Shown piece by piece: positions 1 to 5,072 of a DNA stretch of 5,072 nucleotides. This stretch comes from Bacteroidota bacterium (GTDB taxonomy: Bacteria; Bacteroidota; Bacteroidia; Flavobacteriales_D; JABDKJ01): assembly GCA_027621335.1 (NCBI GenBank), contig JAQCAN010000187.1:1-5072 (forward strand), written 5' to 3'. Each line of letters opens with the position of its first letter. Positions within the stretch are counted from its first letter, which is position 1. Both the position numbers and the translations under genes were made by a program. The notes under the pieces were generated by a model that worked only from the letters and a program-made list of their open reading frames with translations, made no database searches and was not told where the DNA came from.

Positions 1-655
1 TCTTCAGTTGATCTATGGCCAAGCGGTAGTCCCTTTGTTTCATGAACAGGTCGGTATACACCTCGTAGAAGGTCTGCTCCATACCCTTCGGGAATTCGTC
101 CTTGGACTCTTCCAACTTCTCTAGGATGGAGGTGGCACGTGTGTACTTTGCCTGTTGGATGGCCAGACGTGCCAACCAAAGGTTGGCCTCATGGCGTATG
201 GGTTCGGTCTTGTACTGTTTAGTTATGAATTTGAAGGTCTCCTCAGCATCCAGGAAATTCCTTTTGTAGAAATGTGCGATACCAACGAGGAGATAGGAAT
301 CATCGATCCACTCATTGTATTCCTTCTTCTTGATGAGCATGGAATGTCGCTGAATGACTTTGCTGCACTTCTCTATACCCCTATCCATGGCAGGAAAAAG
401 TGAGCTTGACTGCTGCTCATCGGGGAAGATGACTAGCGGAAGGGGCTCCTCCCAATTGATGGGCAGTCCATCCTCAAATCCAATGATGGCCTCCGTCATG
501 CCCTCCCTAGCGTTGAAATAGCCATTGAAGTGGGTGGTGGTGCCATGATAGGAGCGGCTGAAGAAGTTATTCTTCTCCCTGTTGCATGAGCTGAAGGCCA
601 TCACTATAGCAGTGAGGAGTAGTATGCGTGCCGTATATGGACGAATGGAAGTCAA
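1..655 (-). CDS. porW: PorW/SprE-like type IX secretion TPR lipoprotein (N-terminal part, cut by window edge)
   Basis: PorW (SprE in Flavobacterium) is an outer-membrane lipoprotein facing the periplasm, needed for type IX secretion and gliding and known to work with the PorKLMN/PorD machinery. The 218 visible residues begin with a basic segment and a hydrophobic stretch (residues 11-21). A lipobox-like FSSC follows, so Cys24 would be the lipidated residue. Next comes the family-like segment FFSRSYHGTTTHFNGYFNAR (31-50), then a helical region with TPR-like repeats at about 118-150, 154-186 and 192-218. I placed the start at TTG 655-653. The frame has a stop four codons upstream, and the only ATG near the N-terminus (codon 19) would destroy the signal peptide. 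Family members are usually over 800 residues, so most of the gene lies left of the window. It is transcribed away from the M23 gene. The family call rests on remembered sequence character and layout and is strong but unaligned. Confidence 0.85.
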   Translation of the reverse strand, partial: MTSIRPYTARILLLTAIVMAFSSCNREKNNFFSRSYHGTTTHFNGYFNAREGMTEAIIGFEDGLPINWEEPLPLVIFPDEQQSSSLFPAMDRGIEKCSKVIQRHSMLIKKKEYNEWIDDSYLLVGIAHFYKRNFLDAEETFKFITKQYKTEPIRHEANLWLARLAIQQAKYTRATSILEKLEESKDEFPKGMEQTFYEVYTDLFMKQRDYRLAIDQLK

Positions 656-691
656 AATATATCTCTACAACCTCTTATAACTCTAGAACCG

Positions 692-699
692 CGAAAATA
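692..699 (-). promoter_or_regulatory. possible -7 element for the PorW-like gene
   Basis: Read on the minus strand, the site is TATTTTCG, one mismatch from the Bacteroidota -7 consensus TAnnTTTG. It lies 36 bases upstream of the proposed TTG start. No good -33 TTG is present at the usual distance; only a T-rich stretch (plus-strand A run at 723-728) sits somewhat too far upstream. The region is AT-rich, so chance is a real alternative. Confidence 0.22.
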
Positions 700-785
700 T
701 TTCAATTATCTGGGATAGAGGTAAAAAAGCTCCTCCAAGGCCAATATCCACGACTATTCCGAGTTCATTCCACCGATTAGGTACC

Positions 786-793
786 TATCTTCG
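786..793 (+). promoter_or_regulatory. candidate -7 promoter element directly before the M23-GH3 unit
   Basis: TATCTTCG matches the Bacteroidota -7 consensus TAnnTTTG with one mismatch. A TTC, one mismatch from the -33 TTG, lies about 19 bases upstream, which is the accepted spacing. The element ends only 4 bases before the ATG at 798, so if used it would give a leaderless or nearly leaderless mRNA. There is no Shine-Dalgarno sequence before this ATG, which fits either a leaderless transcript or ordinary Bacteroidota initiation. Confidence 0.35.
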
Positions 794-797
794 CCAC

Positions 798-1685
798 ATG
801 GCAAAACTCAAGGGCGACAAAAAACTCTTAGAGCGCTTGAAAGACAAGTACAGGCTCATCATCGTGGATGATGAGTCCTACGAGGAGCGCATGTCTTTCA
901 AGCTATCCCGTCTCAATGTGCTCACCGCCATTGCAGCCTCCAGCATTCTATTGACGGTCATCATCCTCAGCATCATCGTCTACACACCTGCCAAAGAGCT
1001 CATCCCCGGGTACTCCGATGCACAAGCGAAAAAGGAAGCAAAACGTGCCCTCCAACGTGCTGAGCTCATGGAAGAAGACCTGCAACAAAAAGATCTCTAC
1101 TTGAAGAGTGTCCTTAGTGTCCTGAAAGGAGAGATTTCTCCTGATGGAATAGAAGAGGCCACTGCATCGGGCAAGACTGAAGCAGAGTGGAAGAATCTGG
1201 ACTTCAATCCCTCCGTGAAAGATTCTGCCCTTCGTGCCGAAGTAGCGGCTGAGGAACGCTACAATTTGAATTTCCAGAACACTGAGAGTCGAGGCACTAT
1301 GGCTGCCTTATCCACCTTGGTCTTCTTCTCTCCCTTGCGAGGAACAGTCACTAGCTCCTTCAATATCGCCACAGAACACTTGGGTGTGGATGTGGTCGCT
1401 CCTGATAATACCGTCATCAAAAGTATCTTGGATGGCACCGTAGTGCTCAGCACGTGGTCGGCCAATGAGGGCTATGTCATCGCCATACAGCATGTGGATG
1501 ACCTAGTGAGCATCTACAAGCATAACTCGGTACTGATGAAGAAAACAGGAGACATGGTGAAAGCTGGGGAGTCCATCGCCATCATCGGGAGCAGCGGGGA
1601 GCTCAGCGATGGACCTCATCTTCACTTAGAGCTATGGTACCGAGGAGATGGATTGGACCCTGAGCAATACATCCTCTTCAATTGA
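798..1685 (+). CDS. membrane-anchored M23 family metallopeptidase (peptidoglycan endopeptidase)
   Basis: This is a predicted zinc peptidase that cuts peptidoglycan cross-bridges or stem peptides in the periplasm while anchored in the inner membrane. Residues 1-40 are basic and cytosolic and carry the segment KYRLIIVDDESYEERMSFKL, which I recognise as typical of this Bacteroidota family. One transmembrane helix spans about 41-62, and a charged coiled-coil stretch covers about 74-110. The LytM/M23 domain fills about 176-295. All active-site residues are present: His194 and Asp198 (HLGVD), His242 (YKHN), and His274 and His276 (HLHLE). The zinc ligands should be His194, Asp198 and His276. Its length of 295 residues is normal for a single-domain M23 protein. 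The ATG at 798 is supported because the conserved leader starts right after it. Its stop is 9 bases from the GH3 gene, so the two are probably cotranscribed. With an intact active site it is likely a true hydrolase and not an EnvC-like activator. Confidence 0.95.
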   Translation: MAKLKGDKKLLERLKDKYRLIIVDDESYEERMSFKLSRLNVLTAIAASSILLTVIILSIIVYTPAKELIPGYSDAQAKKEAKRALQRAELMEEDLQQKDLYLKSVLSVLKGEISPDGIEEATASGKTEAEWKNLDFNPSVKDSALRAEVAAEERYNLNFQNTESRGTMAALSTLVFFSPLRGTVTSSFNIATEHLGVDVVAPDNTVIKSILDGTVVLSTWSANEGYVIAIQHVDDLVSIYKHNSVLMKKTGDMVKAGESIAIIGSSGELSDGPHLHLELWYRGDGLDPEQYILFN

Positions 1686-1694
1686 TCCTGAACC

Positions 1695-3191
1695 ATGAGC
1701 ATCAAAGCGGCCCTCAGTAAGCCCTATGCACGATTCATGGTTCAACGCAGAAAAGCCTGGACCAGCCGTCCCTTGAAGACCCAAGAGAAATGGATGCACT
1801 ATCTGCTTAAAAAGGCTGCTGGGACCGCTTTCGGAAAGGACCACAGCCTTGAATCCATCACCGACTACGCTTCTTGGAAATCCTCCATTCCCATCAGAGA
1901 ATATGAAGGCCTTCTCCCCTATGTGGAGCGGGTCCTTAAGGGTGAAGATGATGTCCTGTGGCCGGGGCGCCCGCAGTATTTGGCCAAGACCTCCGGCACC
2001 ACTGCTGGGGCCAAGTACATCCCCATCACACGGCAGAGCATGCCCTTCCATATCCGTTCGGCCAAGATGGCCCTTCTCTCCTATATCGATGAGACGGGGA
2101 ACGCTGATTTTGTGGATGGAAAGATGATCTTTCTGCAAGGCAGTCCCGCCTTGGAAGAGAAGAACGGACTCAGCATAGGCAGGCTCTCAGGCATCACGGC
2201 CCATCATGTCCCGGCTTATCTACAGACCAACCGCCTCCCCAGTTTGAAGACCAATCTGATAGAGGATTGGGAAAGTAAAGTGGACGCTATCGTAGAGGAA
2301 ACCGTAGGTCAAGACCTGCGCCTCATAAGCGGAATTTCTAGTTGGGTACAGATGTACTTCGAAAAGCTCTTAGCTTTTACTGGCAAGAAGAGTGTCATTG
2401 AGGTCTTCCCGAATTTCCAGCTCTTCGTGTATGGCGGAGTGAACTTTGCTCCTTACCAGCAGCGTTTCAAGGAACTCATCGGCAAGGAGATTCCGAGCAT
2501 CGAGCTCTTCCCCGCCTCTGAAGGTTTCTTCGCCTACCAGGACAGTCAGAAAGAGAAAGGACTGCTCCTAGAGTGCAATTCGGGAATGTTCTATGAATTC
2601 ATCCCTGTTGAGGAATTCCATGATGAATCACCAACGCGAGTCTGGTTGAAGGATGTGGAATTGGACCGCAACTATGTTCTCATCATCAACAGTGTAGCAG
2701 GGCTGTGGGGCTATAACATTGGAGATACCGTGCGTTTCGTTTCCAAGGATCCTTATCGCTTGGTCGTCTCAGGACGTTTGAAACATTTCACCTCCGCCTT
2801 CGGAGAGCATGTCATCGCTGAAGAAGTGGAAAGTGCGATGGAGGAAGTGATGGAGGCCACGGCTTGCAGCGTCACGGAGTTCCACTTGGCTCCGCAAGTG
2901 ACACCCACTGAAGGGCTTCCTTACCATGAATGGTTCATCGAGTTCTCCACAGAGCCTCAGAGCATGGTTGCCTTTGCGAAGCAACTGGATGAGGCACTTA
3001 TCCGCAGGAACCCTTATTACAAAGACCTTATCCATGGGCATGTCCTGAGACCGCTGGTCATCAGGCCGATGAAGGAAGGAGGTTTCAAGGCCATGATGAG
3101 CGAGCGTGGAAAGCTGGGAGGACAGAACAAGGTGCCGCGCTTAGCCAATGACCGGACCGTGGCCGATATCCTGATGCGTTTCTTGGCATAA
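1695..3191 (+). CDS. GH3 auxin-responsive promoter family acyl-adenylating enzyme
   Basis: This is a member of the GH3 branch of the ANL adenylating superfamily. Plant GH3 proteins adenylate a carboxylic acid with ATP and join it to an amino acid. The bacterial enzymes are common in Bacteroidota, but their substrates are mostly unknown, so I claim only the chemistry. The 498 residues match the usual bacterial length. Visible motifs are the phosphate-binding loop TSGTTAGAK (99-107), YGGVNFAPY (246-254), the nucleotide motif FPASEGFF (272-279), and YNIGDTVRF (340-348) with Asp344 expected to contact ribose. The hinge SGRLKHFTSAFGEHV follows at 359-373 with Arg361, and the C-terminal GGQNKVPRL at 475-483. 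There is no signal peptide or membrane segment, so it should be cytosolic. It follows the M23 gene by 9 bases and is the last gene of the unit, ending in a hairpin. No key motif is missing and there is no sign of frameshift. Confidence 0.95.
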   Translation: MSIKAALSKPYARFMVQRRKAWTSRPLKTQEKWMHYLLKKAAGTAFGKDHSLESITDYASWKSSIPIREYEGLLPYVERVLKGEDDVLWPGRPQYLAKTSGTTAGAKYIPITRQSMPFHIRSAKMALLSYIDETGNADFVDGKMIFLQGSPALEEKNGLSIGRLSGITAHHVPAYLQTNRLPSLKTNLIEDWESKVDAIVEETVGQDLRLISGISSWVQMYFEKLLAFTGKKSVIEVFPNFQLFVYGGVNFAPYQQRFKELIGKEIPSIELFPASEGFFAYQDSQKEKGLLLECNSGMFYEFIPVEEFHDESPTRVWLKDVELDRNYVLIINSVAGLWGYNIGDTVRFVSKDPYRLVVSGRLKHFTSAFGEHVIAEEVESAMEEVMEATACSVTEFHLAPQVTPTEGLPYHEWFIEFSTEPQSMVAFAKQLDEALIRRNPYYKDLIHGHVLRPLVIRPMKEGGFKAMMSERGKLGGQNKVPRLANDRTVADILMRFLA

Positions 3192-3219
3192 AAAAACCCC
3201 TCCGTTTTCTGAAGGGGTT
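3190..3219. terminator. intrinsic terminator shared by convergent GH3 and small ORF transcripts
   Basis: The arms AACCCCT (3195-3201) and AGGGGTT (3213-3219) form a perfect 7-bp stem with an 11-base loop. Read on the minus strand the stem runs straight into a run of seven T (complement of A 3190-3196), which overlaps the GH3 stop codon. That makes it a textbook terminator for minus-strand transcripts. On the plus strand only a loose T-containing stretch follows, so termination there should be weaker. The strong minus-strand polarity supports a real transcript arriving from the small ORF at 3254-3406. Confidence 0.8.
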
Positions 3220-3253
3220 CACTTTGGTATGATGTATTTTCTGTGGTTCACTC

Positions 3254-3406
3254 TCATCCGTTGCCTCTCACTGCTGAGTTCATCAACTGGAGTCTAAGGT
3301 CCTGAACCGTAACTAGGTGGGCGATGTATTCTGAGATCCTTCCAGCTTGCATAAGTTCCATCGCTTTGTTCTTGGCTTCGAGGTATCTTTTCTTGAGCTC
3401 TTTCAT
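3254..3406 (-). CDS. small hypothetical protein, 50 residues
   Basis: The ATG at 3406-3404 opens a 50-codon frame starting MKELKKRYLEAKNKAMELMQ and ending in AVRGNG before TGA. The predicted product is charged and helical: one basic amphipathic helix (about 1-20), a turn around Ala21-Gly22, and a second helix (about 24-45). No signal peptide, membrane segment, Cys pair or known motif is visible, so I assign no function. Three things favour a real gene. It sits alone between two convergent genes, a minus-strand terminator with a T7 run lies 34 bases past its stop, and promoter-like sequence lies 12-52 bases upstream. The codons look like those of its neighbours. It follows the sigma-54 activator gene by 163 bases in the same direction and could be partly cotranscribed with it. 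The main alternative is a chance short frame. Confidence 0.62.
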   Translation of the reverse strand: MKELKKRYLEAKNKAMELMQAGRISEYIAHLVTVQDLRLQLMNSAVRGNG

Positions 3407-3417
3407 GGTAATTGAGT

Positions 3418-3431
3418 TTTAACGTTTAACG
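3418..3431. repeat. tandem 7-base direct repeat before the small ORF
   Basis: TTTAACG occurs twice in perfect tandem on the plus strand; on the minus strand it reads CGTTAAACGTTAAA. It lies 12-25 bases upstream of the small ORF start, so it would fall in the leader or at the transcription start. It could be a regulator site, but short AT-rich repeats also arise by chance. Confidence 0.5.
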
Positions 3432-3449
3432 ATTGGATATAAACCAATC
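3431..3449. repeat. inverted repeat, possible operator or leader hairpin
   Basis: GATTGG (3431-3436) and CCAATC (3444-3449) are perfect inverted arms around a 7-base spacer ATATAAA. The repeat overlaps the expected -12 region and start point of the candidate sigma-54 promoter. It could therefore bind a repressor or activator dimer. There is no T-run in either direction, so it is not a terminator. Confidence 0.5.
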
Positions 3450-3458
3450 CCGTGCCAA
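3443..3458 (-). promoter_or_regulatory. sigma-54-like -24/-12 site upstream of the small ORF
   Basis: On the minus strand the -24 part reads TTGGCACG, identical to the sigma-54 consensus. In the correct register the -12 part reads TGGT where TTGC is expected. The G of the conserved GC pair is therefore kept and the C is changed to T. The predicted start point is near 3432, which would leave a leader of about 25 bases before the ATG at 3406. A sigma-54 activator gene lies immediately upstream. The imperfect -12 element keeps confidence low. Confidence 0.35.
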
Positions 3459-3547
3459 ATTTTTAACTCATTGATTACCTGAATATTATGCAGAAATAAA
3501 ATCCAGCCGATGATTCTGTGAAGTCAATTCTTCGCTCAGAAATGAAA

Positions 3548-3562
3548 GAAGGAAGGGCCTTC
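3548..3562 (-). terminator. weak hairpin after the regulator gene
   Basis: On the minus strand GAAGG and CCTTC pair around a 5-base loop, beginning 8 bases after the regulator stop codon and followed by the T-rich TTTCATTTCT. The 5-bp stem and broken T tract make it a poor terminator, so read-through into the small ORF is possible. Confidence 0.25.
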
Positions 3563-3569
3563 GAATGAT

Positions 3570-4739
3570 CTATTTGTGGGTAACGTAATCCTTGACATCC
3601 TTATCGCTGATCTCCTCACCTCCCAGGATGACCAAGCGCTCGATGACATTGCGCAACTCACGGATATTCCCAGTCCAGTCATAAGATTGTAGCGCCTTGA
3701 TGGCAGCTGCGGAGATCTTCTTTTTGGGCTGGCCATACTCTTCGGCCACTTTTTCCAAGAAGAACTCGCTCAAGGCGGGGATATCCTCCTTGCGCTCATT
3801 CAAAGAAGGGACATGGATGAGGATGACGCTCAAGCGATGATAGAGGTCTTCTCTGAATCTACTCTCAGCAATTTCCTTCTTCAAGTCCTTATTGGTGGCG
3901 GCCAAGATGCGCACATTCACCTTGATGTCTTTATCACCTCCTACGCGACTGATCTTATTCTCCTGCAAGGCACGCAGGACTTTGGCTTGGGCGGAGAGGC
4001 TCATGTCCCCTATCTCATCTAGGAAGAGGGTGCCTCCATCAGCCTGTTCGAATTTTCCTTGACGCTGCTTGATGGCCGAGGTGAAGGCGCCCTTCTCATG
4101 GCCGAAGAGCTCGCTCTCTATCAACTCCGAAGGAATGGCGGCACAGTTCACTTCTACAAAAGGCGCGGCTGATCGTGCGCTCTGCTCATGTAATTGACGG
4201 GCGACCAGTTCCTTTCCTGTTCCGTTACCACCGGTGATGAGCACTCTGGCATCTGAAGGGGCCACCTTGGCGATCATGGCCTTGATGTCCTGAATGGCCT
4301 TGCCTTCCCCAATGATGTCACTGCCCAGTTTCTTATTGATCTTACGCTTCAGGACCTTGGTCTCCTCCACCAGTGTGGATTGGTCCATGGCGTTGCGTAT
4401 AGTGACCAGCACACGGTTCAGGTCCAGAGGTTTCTGGATGAAGTCGAAGGCCCCATTCTTCAAGCTCTCTACAGCCGTCTCTACATTGCCATGGCCTGAG
4501 ATCATGACCACGGGGCTATCCACCCCTTGCTCACGCAATTTGCCGAGGACCTCCATGCCATCCATCTTAGGCATCTTGATGTCACAAAGGATGATGTCAT
4601 AGCGCTTCTTCCCGATGAGTTCCAGACCTTTCACGCCATCCTCAGCCTCGTCCACCTCATACTTCTCGTACTCGAGAATCTCTTTCAGGGTTCCGCGGAT
4701 GGGTTTCTCGTCATCGATGATCAAAATGCTGTTGGCCAT
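3570..4739 (-). CDS. NtrC-family sigma-54 response regulator lacking a DNA-binding domain
   Basis: This is a two-component response regulator whose AAA+ ATPase should remodel sigma-54 RNA polymerase to open promoters. Residues 1-120 form the receiver domain, with acidic Asp9/Asp10, phosphoacceptor Asp53 (LCDIKMPKMDG), Ser81 and Lys103 (QKP). The AAA+ domain covers about 140-375: Walker A GGNGTGKE (170-177), Walker B LFLDE with Asp241/Glu242, sensor I around Asn283, FREDLYHRL (295-303) and sensor II WTGNIRELR (355-363). Two features are unusual. The sigma-54 contact loop is GAFTSA (217-222) rather than GAFTGA. The protein also stops at residue 389, just after the lid region, without the Fis-type helix-turn-helix; NtrC-like proteins with it are usually about 440-480 residues. 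I see no frameshift, and I recall relatives in Bacteroidota with the same short form, so it is probably the natural form. The start at 4739 fits the MANSILIIDDE receiver N-terminus. No sensor kinase is visible. It lies 48 bases after the Ppx/GppA gene. Confidence 0.95.
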   Translation of the reverse strand: MANSILIIDDEKPIRGTLKEILEYEKYEVDEAEDGVKGLELIGKKRYDIILCDIKMPKMDGMEVLGKLREQGVDSPVVMISGHGNVETAVESLKNGAFDFIQKPLDLNRVLVTIRNAMDQSTLVEETKVLKRKINKKLGSDIIGEGKAIQDIKAMIAKVAPSDARVLITGGNGTGKELVARQLHEQSARSAAPFVEVNCAAIPSELIESELFGHEKGAFTSAIKQRQGKFEQADGGTLFLDEIGDMSLSAQAKVLRALQENKISRVGGDKDIKVNVRILAATNKDLKKEIAESRFREDLYHRLSVILIHVPSLNERKEDIPALSEFFLEKVAEEYGQPKKKISAAAIKALQSYDWTGNIRELRNVIERLVILGGEEISDKDVKDYVTHK

Positions 4740-4770
4740 AACTCTGTTTTCTTTCAGGAGGTCGAAGGTA

Positions 4771-4778
4771 CAAATACG
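4771..4778 (-). promoter_or_regulatory. candidate -7-like element before the regulator gene
   Basis: The minus strand reads CGTATTTG followed by TACC, resembling the Bacteroidota -7 region (TAnnTTTG) with a shortened spacer. It lies in the 48-base gap between the phosphatase stop and the regulator ATG, about 31 bases from the ATG. No clear -33 TTG is present at the usual distance, and the upstream side would overlap the end of the phosphatase gene. The regulator may therefore have its own promoter or depend on read-through. Confidence 0.28.
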
Positions 4779-4787
4779 AGGCCGTGA

Positions 4788-5072
4788 TCAGGACCGAGCC
4801 ATCATCTCCGCCATCACCCCTTCCTTCAAAGCGTATGACGAGCGTTCTATGGTCCAAAGTGGCTGTGAAGCCAGCACCGTGTCGATCAATAGGACAGAAT
4901 AAGGGATGGTATCCACCCGGTCAGGGACAAGCCCTGGGATGGCATAACGCTGATGGAATCTACTTCGCCTCAAGGTTAGGGAAAGGGTTTCGTACGCTCT
5001 TACATCAATGGCTTGATGGATCGGCAGGACTTTACCCAAATCCCCTTCCACGAGCATGGTACTGATACTATT
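4788..5072 (-). CDS. Ppx/GppA phosphatase family protein (C-terminal 94 residues, cut by window edge)
   Basis: The frame is open from the right edge of the window to the TGA at 4790-4788. Its end resembles the final part of the Ppx/GppA phosphatase domain. In that family a stretch like IPGLVPDRVDTIPYS matches the typical G-L-x-P-x-R-A-D-V-I segment. A hydrophobic helix follows (here about VLLIDTVLA), then a strand and a closing segment like ALKEGVMAEMM, matching the usual L-R-E-G-hydrophobic end. Ppx/GppA enzymes belong to the sugar kinase/actin ATPase fold and hydrolyse polyphosphate or pppGpp in the cytosol. The ATPase-fold nucleotide motifs lie outside the window, so substrate and activity cannot be judged. 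The first base in view begins a codon (AAT), and the true start is further right because family members are about 300 residues or longer. The gene points toward the regulator, 48 bases away, and the two probably form one unit. Confidence 0.75.
   Translation of the reverse strand, partial: NSISTMLVEGDLGKVLPIHQAIDVRAYETLSLTLRRSRFHQRYAIPGLVPDRVDTIPYSVLLIDTVLASQPLWTIERSSYALKEGVMAEMMARS

Noticed and set aside
168..175. A second TTGGCACG octamer (minus strand), identical to the -24 box
   Set aside because: It lies inside the PorW-like coding region and the base pair at the -12 position in register is CA, not GC. It also shows that the octamer alone is weak evidence, which lowered my confidence in the site at 3443-3458.
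155..403. 82-codon plus-strand frame
   Set aside because: It is antisense to the PorW-like gene, whose lipoprotein signal and TPR-like pattern are far more convincing; the plus-strand product has no recognisable features.
693..703. AT-rich near-palindrome GAAAATATTTC between the divergent genes
   Set aside because: It is only 11 bases, imperfect and made of A/T runs; chance is enough to explain it.
1632..2138. 168-codon minus-strand frame
   Set aside because: It is antisense across the end of the M23 gene and the start of GH3, both with intact family motifs; the translation resembles no family.
3407..3569. Possible further ORF or structured RNA between the regulator and the small ORF
   Set aside because: Beyond the sites listed, neither strand has a sustained reading frame or a long stem; the stretch is AT-rich and looks like ordinary intergenic DNA.
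4756..4761. AGGAGG sequence in the gap upstream of the regulator
   Set aside because: It is on the plus strand, while the gene is on the minus strand, so it cannot act as its ribosome binding site.
4294..4902. Several overlapping plus-strand frames opposite the regulator and phosphatase genes
   Set aside because: They are low-complexity Ser/Arg-rich translations antisense to clear receiver, AAA+ and Ppx/GppA coding sequence.

Overview
The window looks like an ordinary chromosomal segment from a member of the Bacteroidota, most likely Flavobacteriales or a close relative. The evidence is a PorW/SprE-type lipoprotein, which is specific to the type IX secretion and gliding apparatus of this phylum. 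It also includes a phylum-typical membrane M23 peptidase with a conserved cytosolic leader, a bacterial GH3 adenylating enzyme, and no Shine-Dalgarno sequences before most starts. Two sites resemble the Bacteroidota -7 promoter element (TAnnTTTG). Base composition is mid-range and even across the genes, and I see no insertion sequence, CRISPR array, tRNA, rRNA or phage gene.

Layout, left to right. (1) Positions 1-655, minus strand: the N-terminal 218 residues of a PorW/SprE-like lipoprotein that starts at TTG and runs off the left edge. (2) Positions 656-797: a divergent intergenic region. (3) Positions 798-1685 and 1695-3191, plus strand: a two-gene unit, M23 metallopeptidase then GH3 family enzyme, 9 bases apart. 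(4) Positions 3190-3219: a strong hairpin shared by the convergent transcripts on its two sides. (5) Positions 3254-3406, minus strand: an easily missed 50-residue ORF. A sigma-54-like -24 box, an inverted repeat and a tandem 7-base repeat lie just upstream. (6) Positions 3570-4739, minus strand: an NtrC-family response regulator that lacks the C-terminal DNA-binding domain and carries GAFTSA in place of GAFTGA. (7) Positions 4788-5072, minus strand: the C-terminal end of a Ppx/GppA phosphatase family protein, 48 bases upstream of the regulator.

How the parts may work together. PorW and the M23 enzyme both act in the envelope (outer-membrane secretion and peptidoglycan remodelling) and share an upstream region, but the sequence shows no direct link. 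The right-hand minus-strand cluster is the most interesting part. A polyphosphate/pppGpp-type phosphatase is followed by a sigma-54 activator that cannot bind DNA through the usual Fis-type helix-turn-helix. A tiny ORF comes next, whose upstream region has a perfect -24-type octamer but an imperfect -12 element. That suggests, without proving, a local sigma-54 output from this activator. No completely novel multi-gene system is evident.
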